DNA of 64,000 bases from Oscillospiraceae bacterium (GCA_017469115.1 JAFUGY010000053.1:1-64000); one strand, 5' to 3'; positions 52,899 to 62,177 are shown, counted from the first letter of the stretch. Made by a program: numbers and translations. Notes: a model not told the origin generated them from the sequence alone.

Positions 52899-53632
52899 TT
52901 CTTGATCCCCCGATACTCTTCCTGTACGTTCTGATAGCTCTCGAGATTGCCGATGTCGTATCTTCTGCCGGGCATCTCGTAGGCATGCACCACCGTCTGC
53001 GCACTCAGCCAGGCGATGAAGCTGCCCGGCGCATCAACCCCGCAGCCGCTCTCAATGCCCTTTTTCACCAGCGGTACATCCTCCGCTTTGTAAAGATAAA
53101 ACGGCGGTGTGCACCAGTGGCTCTTCGGCTCAGCCGGCTTTTCTTCCATATTCAGGATTCTGTCATCCTCATCCACAACCGCAACACCGGTTTTATGCAG
53201 CTTCTCAATCGACGGCTCATAATACCGCATGATGCAGGTTGTTTTCTTTTCCCCTGCATACCGGATGAAGCCCTGCAAACTGAAGTCCAGCAGGTTATCC
53301 CCGGCAATCACCAGCAGATCTTCTTTCAGCCCCAGCTGCTCAATGGCAAACTGGACGTCCCGCACAGCCCCCAGCCGTGTCTCGTTGCTCTCGGTGCCGT
53401 CATCCAGCACGGTAATCGGCAGGGCATGGCCGTCTGCCCAGGCCTTAAAATGATGCGCAAACTTGTGGTTACTGATCACCACATATCCATCCACAACACC
53501 GGACTGATCAATATCTTCCAGCAACCAGTCCAAAATGGTCTTTTCCCGCACTTTGAGCAACGGCTTCGGGAAATTCTCCGTCAGGGGATACAGCCTTGTG
53601 GCATACCCCGCCGCCAAAATCAGACACTTCAT
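52895..53632 (-). CDS. Sugar-1-phosphate nucleotidyltransferase
   Basis: 245 residues, NTP_transferase fold. N-terminal CLILAAGYATRLYPLTENFPK (nucleotide loop) and LLVIAGDNLLDF (metal site). It would activate a sugar-1-phosphate with a nucleotide; next to a uronate-type kinase, UTP:galacturonate-1-phosphate is the likely reaction. The start at 53632 (GGGTGAGAGC upstream) overlaps the kinase gene by 4 nt. Confidence 0.87.
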   Translation of the reverse strand: MKCLILAAGYATRLYPLTENFPKPLLKVREKTILDWLLEDIDQSGVVDGYVVISNHKFAHHFKAWADGHALPITVLDDGTESNETRLGAVRDVQFAIEQLGLKEDLLVIAGDNLLDFSLQGFIRYAGEKKTTCIMRYYEPSIEKLHKTGVAVVDEDDRILNMEEKPAEPKSHWCTPPFYLYKAEDVPLVKKGIESGCGVDAPGSFIAWLSAQTVVHAYEMPGRRYDIGNLESYQNVQEEYRGIKK

Positions 53633-54798
53633 GCTCTCACCCCGTCTGCACTGTCGCAAACATGAAAGGAATACTTCAGTTCCATCTCCGGGAAAGCCGC
53701 CAGATACTTCTTCCTCACATTTTCTTCAATGGCATCAATCTTTTCCGGATCTACCAGAGCGATGCAGCAGCCTTTAAACCCTGCCCCGGAGAAGCGACCG
53801 CCGTAAATGCCGTCCGTCTCCCGCATGATCTCATAGAGCCTGATCTGCTCCGGTGCACCGGATTCCCAGTTGTGGATGGAACTCCATCCGCTCTTGAAAC
53901 TCAATCTGCCGTATTCTTCCAGATCACCCCTTCGCCAGGCTTCGGCACCGGCTTCCACCCTTTGAAACTCCGTATACCAGTGCTCGCACCGTCTCATCCA
54001 GGGGACGGGAAGCCTGGCCTTATAGGTCTGGTAAATATCCCAGGACACATCCCGGGCATTGGCCTGATTGAACTTGCCGTATTCCATGCCGGAGAGCGCC
54101 TGCAGCGCATAAACCCCGGCTCGCAGCTCGTCCACCCGCATGTTGTATTTTGATCCGGCAAGGCTGTGCTCCAGCCCCGAAAAGAACACCGCGATCTTGT
54201 ACGGCTTCATGGCAGGATTGGTGGGGATCAGCTCATAAGAATCATCCCGGCAGTCCAGATAGAGGAGATGGTCCTTCTTGCCCAGCACTTCACAGCTCTG
54301 GTCCAGCGTGCCGACATTCACCCCCACATAGTTCTTCTCGCCGTCAAAAGCAATATTGATCAGCTCCTGATCCGTCAGGTGGATGTTGTTGACCCTGCAC
54401 AGCGCAGAAAGGAAGGCCAGAATAACGGCTGCAGAAGAGCTCAACCCGCCGATGGGCAGACTGCCCTCTATCACACCGCAGATCCCGTAAGAGAGAACAT
54501 GCTCCTTGCTCAGCGCCCAGGTTGCACCGCGCAGATAGTCCGCCCAGTCTCCTGTTTTCTCTCCGATCTCATTGATGTGCCACTGCGCCCGCTTGGGGAA
54601 CGGCAGGCTGGTCATCTCAATGACACCGTTTTTCGTCACACTGTAGGCAATATGGATGCCTTTATCAATGGCAAAACCGGTAATTTTGCCGAGGTTATGG
54701 TCCGAATGAGCCCCGATGGGGCAGATCCGGTAAGGTGCAAAACAGATATCTTCCGGCTCGCGTCCGTATTTCCCTTCAAACAGTTGTTCGCAACGCAT
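53629..54798 (-). CDS. GHMP kinase, galacturonokinase-like (galactokinase family)
   Basis: 389 residues. N-terminal APYRICPIGAHSDHNLGK is closer to the plant galacturonate kinase wording (PYRICPLGAHIDHQGG, as I recall it) than to the GEHTDYNGG form of galactokinase. ATP loop GGLSSSAAV; C-terminal GAGFKGCC. It would make galacturonate-1-phosphate for the next gene. A galactokinase role for the Leloir pathway cannot be ruled out. GGAGG is upstream of the ATG; it lies 1 nt from the UGDH stop. Confidence 0.82.
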   Translation of the reverse strand: MRCEQLFEGKYGREPEDICFAPYRICPIGAHSDHNLGKITGFAIDKGIHIAYSVTKNGVIEMTSLPFPKRAQWHINEIGEKTGDWADYLRGATWALSKEHVLSYGICGVIEGSLPIGGLSSSAAVILAFLSALCRVNNIHLTDQELINIAFDGEKNYVGVNVGTLDQSCEVLGKKDHLLYLDCRDDSYELIPTNPAMKPYKIAVFFSGLEHSLAGSKYNMRVDELRAGVYALQALSGMEYGKFNQANARDVSWDIYQTYKARLPVPWMRRCEHWYTEFQRVEAGAEAWRRGDLEEYGRLSFKSGWSSIHNWESGAPEQIRLYEIMRETDGIYGGRFSGAGFKGCCIALVDPEKIDAIEENVRKKYLAAFPEMELKYSFHVCDSADGVRA

Positions 54799-54799
54799 C

Positions 54800-56302
54800 T
54801 CAATCCCTCCTGAACAGATCTCTGGTATAGACTTTTTCTTCCACATCATCCAGCACCGCATCGTAGCGGTTGGCCAGAATGCACCCGCACATGGCTTTGA
54901 ACTTTTTCAGGTCATTCACAACCTTTGAGCCGAAGAAGGTGCTGCCGTTCTCCAATGTCGGCTCATAAATCACCACGGTGGCTCCCTTGGCTTTGATGCG
55001 CTTCATGACGCCCTGGATGGACGACTGCCGGAAGTTATCCGAATTGGTCTTCATCGTCAGCCGGTAAACTCCGACCACGGTTTCTCTCTGCCGGCTCTCC
55101 TTCGCCTTGCTGTAGCTCTCGCTGTTGCCGTAGGTCCCGGCTATTTCCAGCACACGGTCGGCAATAAAATCCTTCCTTGTGCGGTTTGATTCCACAATCG
55201 CCTGGATCAGATTTTCCGGCACATCCCGGTAATTGGCAAGCAGCTGCTTGGTGTCCTTCGGCAGGCAATAGCCGCCGTACCCGAAGGACGGGTTATTGTA
55301 AAAGTCCCCTACCCGCGGGTCCAGGCAGACACCCCGGATAATCTCCTTCGTGCTCAGGCCTTTGATTTCGGCATAGGTGTCCAGCTCATTGAAGTAGGAA
55401 ACCCGCAGCGCCAGATAGGTGTTGGCAAAGAGCTTGACGGCTTCTGCCTCCGTCCACCCCATAAAAAGGGTTTCGATCTCAGGCTTCAGAGCCCCTTCCT
55501 TCAGCAGGGCAGCAAACTCTTCCGCCTGTTCTCCGGTTTTCTCATCACAGCCGACGATGATTCTGCTGGGATAGAGATTGTCATATAAAGCTTTGGATTC
55601 TCTCAGAAATTCCGGGCTGAAGAGGATGTTGTCCATCCCAAATTTTGCCCGAACCCTGTCCGTATACCCCACCGGGATCGTCGACTTGATCACCACCGTC
55701 GGCTTCTTTTCCCGGTCCTTCGTGCATGCTCTTATAAGCGTAAGCACATCTTCCACGGCAGAGCAATCAAAATAATTGGTCTTCGGGTCGTAATTCGTCG
55801 GTACGGCGAGCAGGATAAAATCCGCTTCTCGGTAGGCAGCTTCCCCATCCACCGTGGCAGTCAGTTGCAGAGGCCGCTTTCCTTCCCTCGCCTCTGCCAG
55901 GTACTTTTCGATATATTCATCCTGAATCGGAGATTTCCCCGCATTAATACCTTCGGCTTTTTCACGATTCGTACAAACAGCCGTCACTTCATGGTGCTGC
56001 GCCAGCAGCACCGCCAGGCTTAAGCCCACATAACCGACCCCGGCCACAGCAATCCGATACGTCTTCCCGACACTTACCGCAGCTTTCGCCTCTTCCGGAA
56101 ACATCTCCGTCACGTCAAACCCCAGAACTTCAGCCAATGCCTCCATCTGGTCGATCGACGGTTTGAACAGCCCGTTCTCCAGGCTCGACAAAACCGTCCG
56201 GCTCATGCCGACAGCTTCCGCCAGCTGCGCCTGCGTCATCTTCAAAGCCTTCCGCTTTCCCCGCACCGTCTGTGCCAGCAACGGAAGAGATAGTTTCCGC
56301 AT
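54800..56302 (-). CDS. UDP-glucose 6-dehydrogenase with N-terminal XRE-type HTH domain
   Basis: 500 residues. Residues about 8-66 are a Cro/C1-type HTH ([29 protein letters not shown]). Residues 82-500 are a full nucleotide-sugar dehydrogenase: NAD loop GVGYVG (88-93), [18 protein letters not shown] and the catalytic Cys346 in [10 protein letters not shown]. It oxidises UDP-glucose to UDP-glucuronate. The DNA-binding domain at the head of the operon suggests autoregulation by NAD or UDP-sugar state. GGAGG precedes the ATG at 56302. Confidence 0.9.
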   Translation of the reverse strand: MRKLSLPLLAQTVRGKRKALKMTQAQLAEAVGMSRTVLSSLENGLFKPSIDQMEALAEVLGFDVTEMFPEEAKAAVSVGKTYRIAVAGVGYVGLSLAVLLAQHHEVTAVCTNREKAEGINAGKSPIQDEYIEKYLAEAREGKRPLQLTATVDGEAAYREADFILLAVPTNYDPKTNYFDCSAVEDVLTLIRACTKDREKKPTVVIKSTIPVGYTDRVRAKFGMDNILFSPEFLRESKALYDNLYPSRIIVGCDEKTGEQAEEFAALLKEGALKPEIETLFMGWTEAEAVKLFANTYLALRVSYFNELDTYAEIKGLSTKEIIRGVCLDPRVGDFYNNPSFGYGGYCLPKDTKQLLANYRDVPENLIQAIVESNRTRKDFIADRVLEIAGTYGNSESYSKAKESRQRETVVGVYRLTMKTNSDNFRQSSIQGVMKRIKAKGATVVIYEPTLENGSTFFGSKVVNDLKKFKAMCGCILANRYDAVLDDVEEKVYTRDLFRRD

Positions 56303-56332
56303 TCCACGCCTCCATCGCTAAAGAATGTCTGC

Positions 56333-56362
56333 ATCCTATCACATTCCGCACAGCAATGTCAA
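56333..56362 (-). promoter_or_regulatory. Promoter of the UDP-uronate operon with an inverted repeat
   Basis: Minus strand: perfect TTGACA, 18 nt, TAGGAT. The inverted repeat ACATT-N9-AATGT (56341-56359) fills the spacer and is a candidate site for the HTH of the encoded fusion protein. Confidence 0.55.
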
Positions 56363-56409
56363 CATATTTCCTCATTTTCTCCCCATTACCCCTAAAATAC
56401 TCCCATACG

Positions 56410-56443
56410 CAAAAAGAAAATGTCGTTTAAAACGACATTTTCT
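56410..56443 (-). terminator. Terminator after the metallo-hydrolase gene
   Basis: A 13-bp stem AGAAAATGTCGTT/AACGACATTTTCT with a 3-nt loop, then TTTTTGCG on the minus strand. Confidence 0.85.
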
Positions 56444-56452
56444 AAAATCTCT

Positions 56453-57169
56453 TTATACTCTGTACCACTTCAGGAGTTTCGGGATTTCTGTTTGCGGGAA
56501 TGCCCTCTGTGCATCCTTCAGCACTTTGTATTTTCCCTCTTCGGGTAAATGGCATAAATACAGCTTTCCGGCTCCCGTTTCTCTCGCTGCCATGCCGGCA
56601 TCGACCCCGCTGGAATGACCTTTTTTCACCAATGTCTCTTCCTCTATGGAAAGCCCTGACGCTTCATGAATCAGCACATCTGCCCGTGGCAGCGAAAGCC
56701 CCGGCTTCGTGTCGCTGGTGAAAACAAGCCGTTTTTCCCCCTCTTCCACGATAAGGCCGATGGAAGTTTGCGTATGATCCGTCACAAAAGTTTCCACCCG
56801 GAGGGAGCCGACATACAACACTTTTTCATCTGAGACCGTGATGTCAAAAATCCCTTTCTTCTCTCTCAGACGGAACAGCCCGATCATCTCCTCCGGTATT
56901 GCTTCCATCCTGGTCGGCACAAGGATTTTCAACGGTTTCTTTCTGCCTTTCAGCCAGGATTGATGCAGGAAGGAAGGCAGCCCGTATACATGGTCGATAT
57001 GCTCATGCGTCAGCACAACCACATCCGGTTCCGCTTCGATAACAGCGGCAAGGTTACAGGAGAGATCGGCACAGAGGCACCCTTCTATCCCCCTGATGAG
57101 AAGGGATGTATTCCCGCCGTGCAATTCCTGAATGGACCCGTTGACGCCGAGAAAACAGAACTCACTCAT
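56453..57169 (-). CDS. MBL-fold metallo-hydrolase, RNase Z/PhnP-like
   Basis: 238 residues. The zinc motif LTHEHIDHVYGLP, a later TDHTQTS and SDTKPG, and a final GHSSG. It looks like the RNase Z/phosphodiesterase branch of the metallo-beta-lactamase fold. It starts 8 nt inside the end of the second tctA gene and so is co-translated with the transporter; the substrate is unknown. Confidence 0.87.
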   Translation of the reverse strand: MSEFCFLGVNGSIQELHGGNTSLLIRGIEGCLCADLSCNLAAVIEAEPDVVVLTHEHIDHVYGLPSFLHQSWLKGRKKPLKILVPTRMEAIPEEMIGLFRLREKKGIFDITVSDEKVLYVGSLRVETFVTDHTQTSIGLIVEEGEKRLVFTSDTKPGLSLPRADVLIHEASGLSIEEETLVKKGHSSGVDAGMAARETGAGKLYLCHLPEEGKYKVLKDAQRAFPQTEIPKLLKWYRV

Positions 57170-58685
57170 TTTTCTTTGCCTTTCTGTGCCGCAGAACCGT
57201 AGACACCACAATCAGGACGGAAAGGATGATGAAAAACCAGCAAATCGGGGAGGAATAGAAGCGGGAGAAGTTCCCTCCGCCGAGCTTCACCCCACGGCGA
57301 AACTGCTCTTCAAACATCGAGCCCAGAATCCGCCCCAGCACAATGGGCGCCAGCGGGTAACCGTTCTTTTTCATAAAGTAGCCGACAACACCCATGAACA
57401 GAGCCGTCCCCATAAAAAAGACACCTTTGGAAACCGAAGACCCGCACAGCGCATACGGCCCGATAAAGGACAGGATCAGCACAATCGGCATCAGCACCCG
57501 CTGGGAAATCAGCAACACCTTCGGATAGAGCCGCACCCCTGCCAGCTGGAACAGTGCCATAAAGAGATTGGCAATTGCCAGCGTGAGGAAAATGGAATAC
57601 ACCAGCGGCATATTCTGGGAAAAGAGAGAAAAGCCCGGCGTCACACCGTTGATCATCAGTGCACCGATCAGAACAGCGGTGGCAGAGTCCCCCGGGATAC
57701 CGAGGCTCAGAGCCGGGATCAAGGCTCCGCCCGTCACGGCATTGTTTGCCACTTCGGGGGCAAACACCCCTTCCAGGCAACCGGTGCCCGGAACATCCAG
57801 CTTGCCCTTGCTGCGCTCGCAGATGCCCACCGCCGCATTGCGGGACATGAAAACCGCGATGGACGCCCCCGTCCCCGGGATGGCACCGATGAGCGTGCCG
57901 ATGCCGAGGGAGGAGAGGATCACCTTCCACATGGAGACAATCTTTTTGAACGGCGGAAAGATATTGCCGATGTCCGTGCAGATATTGCCCTTTTTATTCT
58001 GCCGCAGGTTATCCAGCTCAAAAAAGACCTGGCTCACGCCGTAAAGCCCGATGAGGGTGGACGTCATATCAAAGCCGTTAGCAAGTGGCGTTTTGCGAAG
58101 ATAGGCTGCAAACGGCATTCTGGCTGCACCGGACATGGGGTCAGGCCCCAGAAAGGCAAACACAAACCCCAGTGCCCCCATCAACAGCCCCTTCAGGATG
58201 CTGTTGCCGGACACCGCCGCAATAATCACGATGCCCACCAGCGAGAGCGTGCACTTTTCTGCCGGGCCGAAGGCCAGCGTCATTTTGGCAATCAACGGGC
58301 TGAAGAAGATCAGAAAGATCTCTGACCCGAGCCCGCCGATCAGCGAGGCAATCACCGCCCCGCCGAGCGCCTGACCGGCCAGACCTTTGCGCGTCATGAG
58401 CTGCCCGTCTTCCACGGTGGCAATTGCATTCGGGTTGCCGGGGATGCCCAACAGGATTGCCGGGATGGAAGCCCCGGCCACTGCCCCGCAGTAGACTGCC
58501 AGAAGAAGCCCGATGCCGGTTGCCGTGTCCAGTTGGTAAGAAATCGGGATTACCAGCGCGATGCCCATCGTAGCCGTGAGCCCCGGCAGAGCCCCCAGCA
58601 CAATGCCCAGCACTGCCCCGAAGGCGCACCACGCCAGAGTGGAAAAATGGGAAACGAGGGCAAGCCCTTGTAAAAATGTACTCAT
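57162..58685 (-). CDS. tctA: TTT permease, TctA family (second system)
   Basis: 507 residues, about 12 helices. LGALPGLTATMGIALVIP and LIGAIPGTGASIAVFMSRNA with SLGIPGDSATAVL are the paired TctA motifs. It differs markedly from the first TctA (5999-7567), so it is not a recent duplicate. The substrate is unknown. Confidence 0.93.
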   Translation of the reverse strand: MSTFLQGLALVSHFSTLAWCAFGAVLGIVLGALPGLTATMGIALVIPISYQLDTATGIGLLLAVYCGAVAGASIPAILLGIPGNPNAIATVEDGQLMTRKGLAGQALGGAVIASLIGGLGSEIFLIFFSPLIAKMTLAFGPAEKCTLSLVGIVIIAAVSGNSILKGLLMGALGFVFAFLGPDPMSGAARMPFAAYLRKTPLANGFDMTSTLIGLYGVSQVFFELDNLRQNKKGNICTDIGNIFPPFKKIVSMWKVILSSLGIGTLIGAIPGTGASIAVFMSRNAAVGICERSKGKLDVPGTGCLEGVFAPEVANNAVTGGALIPALSLGIPGDSATAVLIGALMINGVTPGFSLFSQNMPLVYSIFLTLAIANLFMALFQLAGVRLYPKVLLISQRVLMPIVLILSFIGPYALCGSSVSKGVFFMGTALFMGVVGYFMKKNGYPLAPIVLGRILGSMFEEQFRRGVKLGGGNFSRFYSSPICWFFIILSVLIVVSTVLRHRKAKKNE

Positions 58686-58698
58686 TCTTCCGCTCCTT

Positions 58699-59385
58699 TC
58701 AGTAGTTCAGCAGGCCCGGAGCCATTGCAACGGAGAAGAACTGTTTGAAAACCACATATAACAGCAACACCGTTGCGAAGGTGATCACTCCGGCACTGGC
58801 AATTCTCGGATACTTCTTTCGCGGGCTGATTTTTGCAAACAGCAGCGTAAACAGCACCACAATGACGCAGGACACAACACCGTTCGGCACCGAGGTTTTG
58901 AAAGCGGCTGGAATCGTCCCGGCTCGGGCCAGGCGCATCAGCAGCTTCGTCACATACCGGAAAAGCATATATACCCCGGCTGTTGCTGCAAGGGTGCAGA
59001 CGCCGCCGGCAACAGCCGCCTTGATCTGCCGCTCTTCCCCGATGGTGGTATATACATATTCCAGCGTATACAGCAGCGGCACCGACAGAAGCACAAAACC
59101 GATCTTCCGGAGGAAAACCACATACAGCACCGACAGCCCGAGGGTAAGCAGAAACAGCGTTACAGTGCCTTTGTCGGTATGTTTGCCGTCAGGCCGCTCC
59201 GTCAGGGTGATGTACAGAAACCCTGCAAACAGAAAGATGCCCATCACCAGCGGCAGAATTTTGCTGCCCGGATCCCCACCGTAAGGGTCCGCCACAAGGG
59301 TGGTGTTCTCCCCGCTGATCACATACACCAGATACAATGCGGAGAAAAACGTCATCACCGCCGGCATTAACTTAACTTTCTTCAT
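58699..59385 (-). CDS. tctB: TTT small subunit, TctB family (second system)
   Basis: 228 residues, longer than the about 150 usual for TctB. Six or more helices, including LYVVFLRKIGFVLLSVPLLY and AGVITFATVLLLYVVFKQFF. The extra C-terminal part (about 150-228) has two more helices. The start at 59385 follows TACGGAGATATTTT; it lies 13 nt before tctA. Confidence 0.82.
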   Translation of the reverse strand: MKKVKLMPAVMTFFSALYLVYVISGENTTLVADPYGGDPGSKILPLVMGIFLFAGFLYITLTERPDGKHTDKGTVTLFLLTLGLSVLYVVFLRKIGFVLLSVPLLYTLEYVYTTIGEERQIKAAVAGGVCTLAATAGVYMLFRYVTKLLMRLARAGTIPAAFKTSVPNGVVSCVIVVLFTLLFAKISPRKKYPRIASAGVITFATVLLLYVVFKQFFSVAMAPGLLNY

Positions 59386-59403
59386 AAAATATCTCCGTAA
59401 AAG

Positions 59404-59445
59404 AAAAACCCTGCCGACTGCCATTCAGAAACAGCAGACGGCAGG
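59404..59445 (-). terminator. Terminator-like hairpin between the second tctC and tctB
   Basis: Stem CCTGCCG-A-CTGC / GCAG-A-CGGCAGG (11 paired bases, one A.A mismatch), then GTTTTTCTTTT on the minus transcript. As in the first tct operon, it follows the binding-protein gene and would attenuate the permease genes. Confidence 0.75.
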
Positions 59446-59459
59446 ATCAAAAGGGACGT

Positions 59460-60446
59460 TTACTCTGCGTACTCTCCTACAGCGAGGCCGGTTGCCTGGA
59501 TAATGGGCTTCATGGTCTCAATCATGTCAAGGTTGAAAGCCTCAAAGTCTTCCAGCTTGGAGAACTGGCCGAGCAGGCCTGCACCGTTGAGCCAGCCCTG
59601 GAACAGCTCGGAATTGTATGCCTCTTCCACAACGTCGGCAACCCACTTCTCCATCTCCTCGGGAGATCCCTTTGTGGTGCAGATGCCGCGGAAGCAGCCG
59701 CCCGGAACCACCAGATCGCCGTAGCCGGCATCGGCCATGTTGGGCACTTCTGCAAATTCGGGAATGACGGAATGCCCGTCACCGAGGAAGACCAGCGGGC
59801 GCAGCCCGTCAGCATTTGCCTGAACCTCCGACTGGGAGAAGATGCCTGCATCGGCATGACCGCCCAGAACGGCCGGAATCAGCTCTGCGCCGCCGTTGAA
59901 CGGCACAACGTTGAAGGCATTGTCGCACGCAATGCTCAAACCGTATGCCACAACACCCGTGGTGGCAGTGGCGCCTGCATTGCCGAGGACGATTTTGCCC
60001 GGATCGGCTTTGGCAGCCTGAATCAGGTCATCCAGCGTCTGATAGGGAGACTCCGTCGGCACGGCAATCATGAACGGCTCGAGGGACAGACCATCCAGGA
60101 AGTCAAGCCCTTTGTAACCGTCGGTATTGCCCGTCATGGTGCCGCAGATAACATAGGTGCCGTACATCAGCAGGGTGTAGCCGTCCGGCTCTGCATCAAT
60201 GACCTGGTTGGTGCCGATGCCGGTGGAGCCGCCGGTAACATTTTCAACGATGATGTTGTCAAATCCGGAAACCTGCTTCATGGCTTCCACCAGCTGGCGT
60301 GCCTGGGTGTCCGTTCCGCCGCCTGCCCCCTGGGGGACAATCAGGGTGATGGTTTTCTCATAGTCCGGCTCAAAGTCAGCAAAGGACACGGCGCCCAGTG
60401 CCAGCACAAGAGCAAGTGCGAGAACAACTGCAAGAATCTTTTTCAT
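59460..60446 (-). CDS. tctC: TTT solute-binding protein, TctC family (second system)
   Basis: 328 residues. The signal peptide MKKILAVVLALALVLALG ends at about SFA-DFE with no Cys, so it is not a lipoprotein. The mature start FEPDYEKTITLIVPQGAGGG is the TctC ligand loop. SD GGAG gives the ATG at 60446. First gene of tctCBA plus the metallo-hydrolase. Confidence 0.93.
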   Translation of the reverse strand: MKKILAVVLALALVLALGAVSFADFEPDYEKTITLIVPQGAGGGTDTQARQLVEAMKQVSGFDNIIVENVTGGSTGIGTNQVIDAEPDGYTLLMYGTYVICGTMTGNTDGYKGLDFLDGLSLEPFMIAVPTESPYQTLDDLIQAAKADPGKIVLGNAGATATTGVVAYGLSIACDNAFNVVPFNGGAELIPAVLGGHADAGIFSQSEVQANADGLRPLVFLGDGHSVIPEFAEVPNMADAGYGDLVVPGGCFRGICTTKGSPEEMEKWVADVVEEAYNSELFQGWLNGAGLLGQFSKLEDFEAFNLDMIETMKPIIQATGLAVGEYAE

Positions 60447-60510
60447 ACCTTTTTCTCCTTTGTTCAAATGATTTAGTAACACAGCTTTGGGCTGTATTTC
60501 CCTGGTAGAT

Positions 60511-60538
60511 ATTATACAGCTTTTTCAGTAATGCGCAA
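60511..60538 (-). promoter_or_regulatory. Promoter of the second tct operon
   Basis: Minus strand: TTGCGC, 16 nt, perfect TATAAT. The -35 lies within the 3' end of the phosphohexomutase gene. A small stem ACAGC-TTTGG-GCTGT is in the leader. Confidence 0.6.
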
Positions 60539-62054
60539 TTCCTTTTTTCACATATCGGTCGGTAATCGAGAGGATCAGATCATTGATCTCCTTGCAGAGC
60601 GCCTCACCGGAAGCCACCACTTCCCACCGGCACATGCCATCCTCCGAGCGGGAGATCCGCTGGGCGACCTGACACCATAACTCCGGGAATTCTGTTTCTG
60701 CCGTGATGTGCTCCGGCAGGCAGAAGCGCATCAGCGTTGCATCCAGATCCGACCCATCATCCATATCTCTGATCACCGTCGCCCCGCAGGTGCGCATCAG
60801 CGTTTCCACTTCCGCCATAATCTGTTCCATCTCTGCTTCATGCCCGGGGCTAAAGGTAATCGGCCATTCTCGATAACGGTAAATCCCTTTTTGCAATTCA
60901 AAAAGCCGCTGATACCCTGCCGGATTCTCTTTCAGGGCCTTTGCCGTCAGCAGAGCGAAAAACAGGGTATTCTCCACCGGTGCAAACCCTTTGCCGGTAT
61001 CTGCCGGATCATAGGGGAAGTTCATATAATAGTGAGCCGACTCCTCTTCGGAAACCACAAACCCCTCTGCGAAATGCTCCTGCAACTTTTCCTTGATAAA
61101 CGAGTGCCCATTGCGGATGATATGCTGCTCAAGCCCTGCCCGGGAGATTTCCACCAAGGCCAGAGGAATGGCTTTTACATCTACATAAGCCTTCAGCGCT
61201 GTGACGGAACCGAAATACGGCGAAAAGATCTGCCGGATATACGGCACCAGAAGCGACATATTCAGCCCCGGGATAATCTGCGATCCGTCCGGGAACATCA
61301 GGTCCATCCTGTCCCCGTCTCCGTCAAAGCAGAAGCCGAGATCGAACTTGCCTTTTTTCATGATCTCCCGCACGGGAGACATGGTTTCTTCTTCAATCGG
61401 GTTCGGGTCACCCTGGAGGAAGAGCCCATTCGGCACACTGTGGCTGAGGGTGAGATCTGCCCCGGCGAGATCCATTGCAACGGCAAAATCCATTCCGCCC
61501 GTGCCGGACAGAAACTCTCCGAAGATCCGCAATCCTGCCAGATCCCCGGGTTTCACACCGGCCAGCTTCATGGAATACTCGACATATTCCCTCTGGTACT
61601 GGGCTATGTGGATGGCGCCCCGCCTGTACGCTGCAGGCGCTCCTGCCCGTGCTTCATAATTCCGCTTCACCTGCTCCAGGCCCCCGTCGGGCCCGCAGCC
61701 CATGGCAATGGGGCACACATCTTTGCCCACCAGCTTCAAGCCGATATAGTCCTTCGGGTTGTGGCTGGCCGTCAGCATCACGCCGCCGGAATCCCTGTTT
61801 TTCATACAGGAATAATAGAACTGGCAGGTGCCCATCGGCACGGGATTAAAATACACATCCAGCCCGTATTGCGGGAAGATCTCCAGCGCCCTGTCCATCA
61901 TCTCGGCGCAGTAAATCCGCGCATCTCGCCCGAGGAAAACCGACTCCACTCCTACCGACTCTTTATAATATTTGGCAACAGCTCCGAGAAGGCAGTCAAC
62001 ATCTTCCTGCGTCAGATTCTGCCGCTTCGTCCGTATATCATACAGTTTGAACAT
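60525..62054 (-). CDS. Phosphoglucomutase/phosphomannomutase family protein
   Basis: 509 residues, alpha-D-phosphohexomutase fold. The phosphoserine loop is MLTASHNPKDYIGLK, the metal loop FDGDGDRMD and the sugar loop SEEESAHYYMNF. It isomerises hexose-6-P to hexose-1-P, feeding UDP-sugar synthesis for the EPS genes. An operator-rich promoter separates it from the divergent DeoR gene. Confidence 0.9.
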   Translation of the reverse strand: MFKLYDIRTKRQNLTQEDVDCLLGAVAKYYKESVGVESVFLGRDARIYCAEMMDRALEIFPQYGLDVYFNPVPMGTCQFYYSCMKNRDSGGVMLTASHNPKDYIGLKLVGKDVCPIAMGCGPDGGLEQVKRNYEARAGAPAAYRRGAIHIAQYQREYVEYSMKLAGVKPGDLAGLRIFGEFLSGTGGMDFAVAMDLAGADLTLSHSVPNGLFLQGDPNPIEEETMSPVREIMKKGKFDLGFCFDGDGDRMDLMFPDGSQIIPGLNMSLLVPYIRQIFSPYFGSVTALKAYVDVKAIPLALVEISRAGLEQHIIRNGHSFIKEKLQEHFAEGFVVSEEESAHYYMNFPYDPADTGKGFAPVENTLFFALLTAKALKENPAGYQRLFELQKGIYRYREWPITFSPGHEAEMEQIMAEVETLMRTCGATVIRDMDDGSDLDATLMRFCLPEHITAETEFPELWCQVAQRISRSEDGMCRWEVVASGEALCKEINDLILSITDRYVKKGIAHY

Positions 62055-62141
62055 CGGATCTTTCTCCCTTCACTGCCCGCACCTTACCGTTTGGAAAAGA
62101 AATATCTTGCTTTCCCTCTCCTCTTCCGTTAAAATAACGAT

Positions 62142-62173
62142 AACGAAAGAAAAGTTTTTCTTGTTCTTTCGTT
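62142..62173. promoter_or_regulatory. DeoR-type operator, proximal
   Basis: A 10-bp inverted repeat AACGAAAGAA/TTCTTTCGTT with a 12-nt spacer, placed over the predicted transcription start of the mutase gene. CGAAAG boxes are typical of DeoR-family sites. Confidence 0.6.
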
Positions 62174-62177
62174 TTGG

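Noticed and set aside
57132..58325. Long (397-codon) plus-strand frame opposite the second tctA
   Set aside because: It is antisense to a well-supported TctA gene; His/Arg/Gln-rich translation is typical of a shadow of a GC-rich membrane-protein gene.
60708..62132. Long (474-codon) plus-strand frame opposite the phosphohexomutase
   Set aside because: Antisense shadow; the mutase on the other strand has all catalytic loops and an SD.
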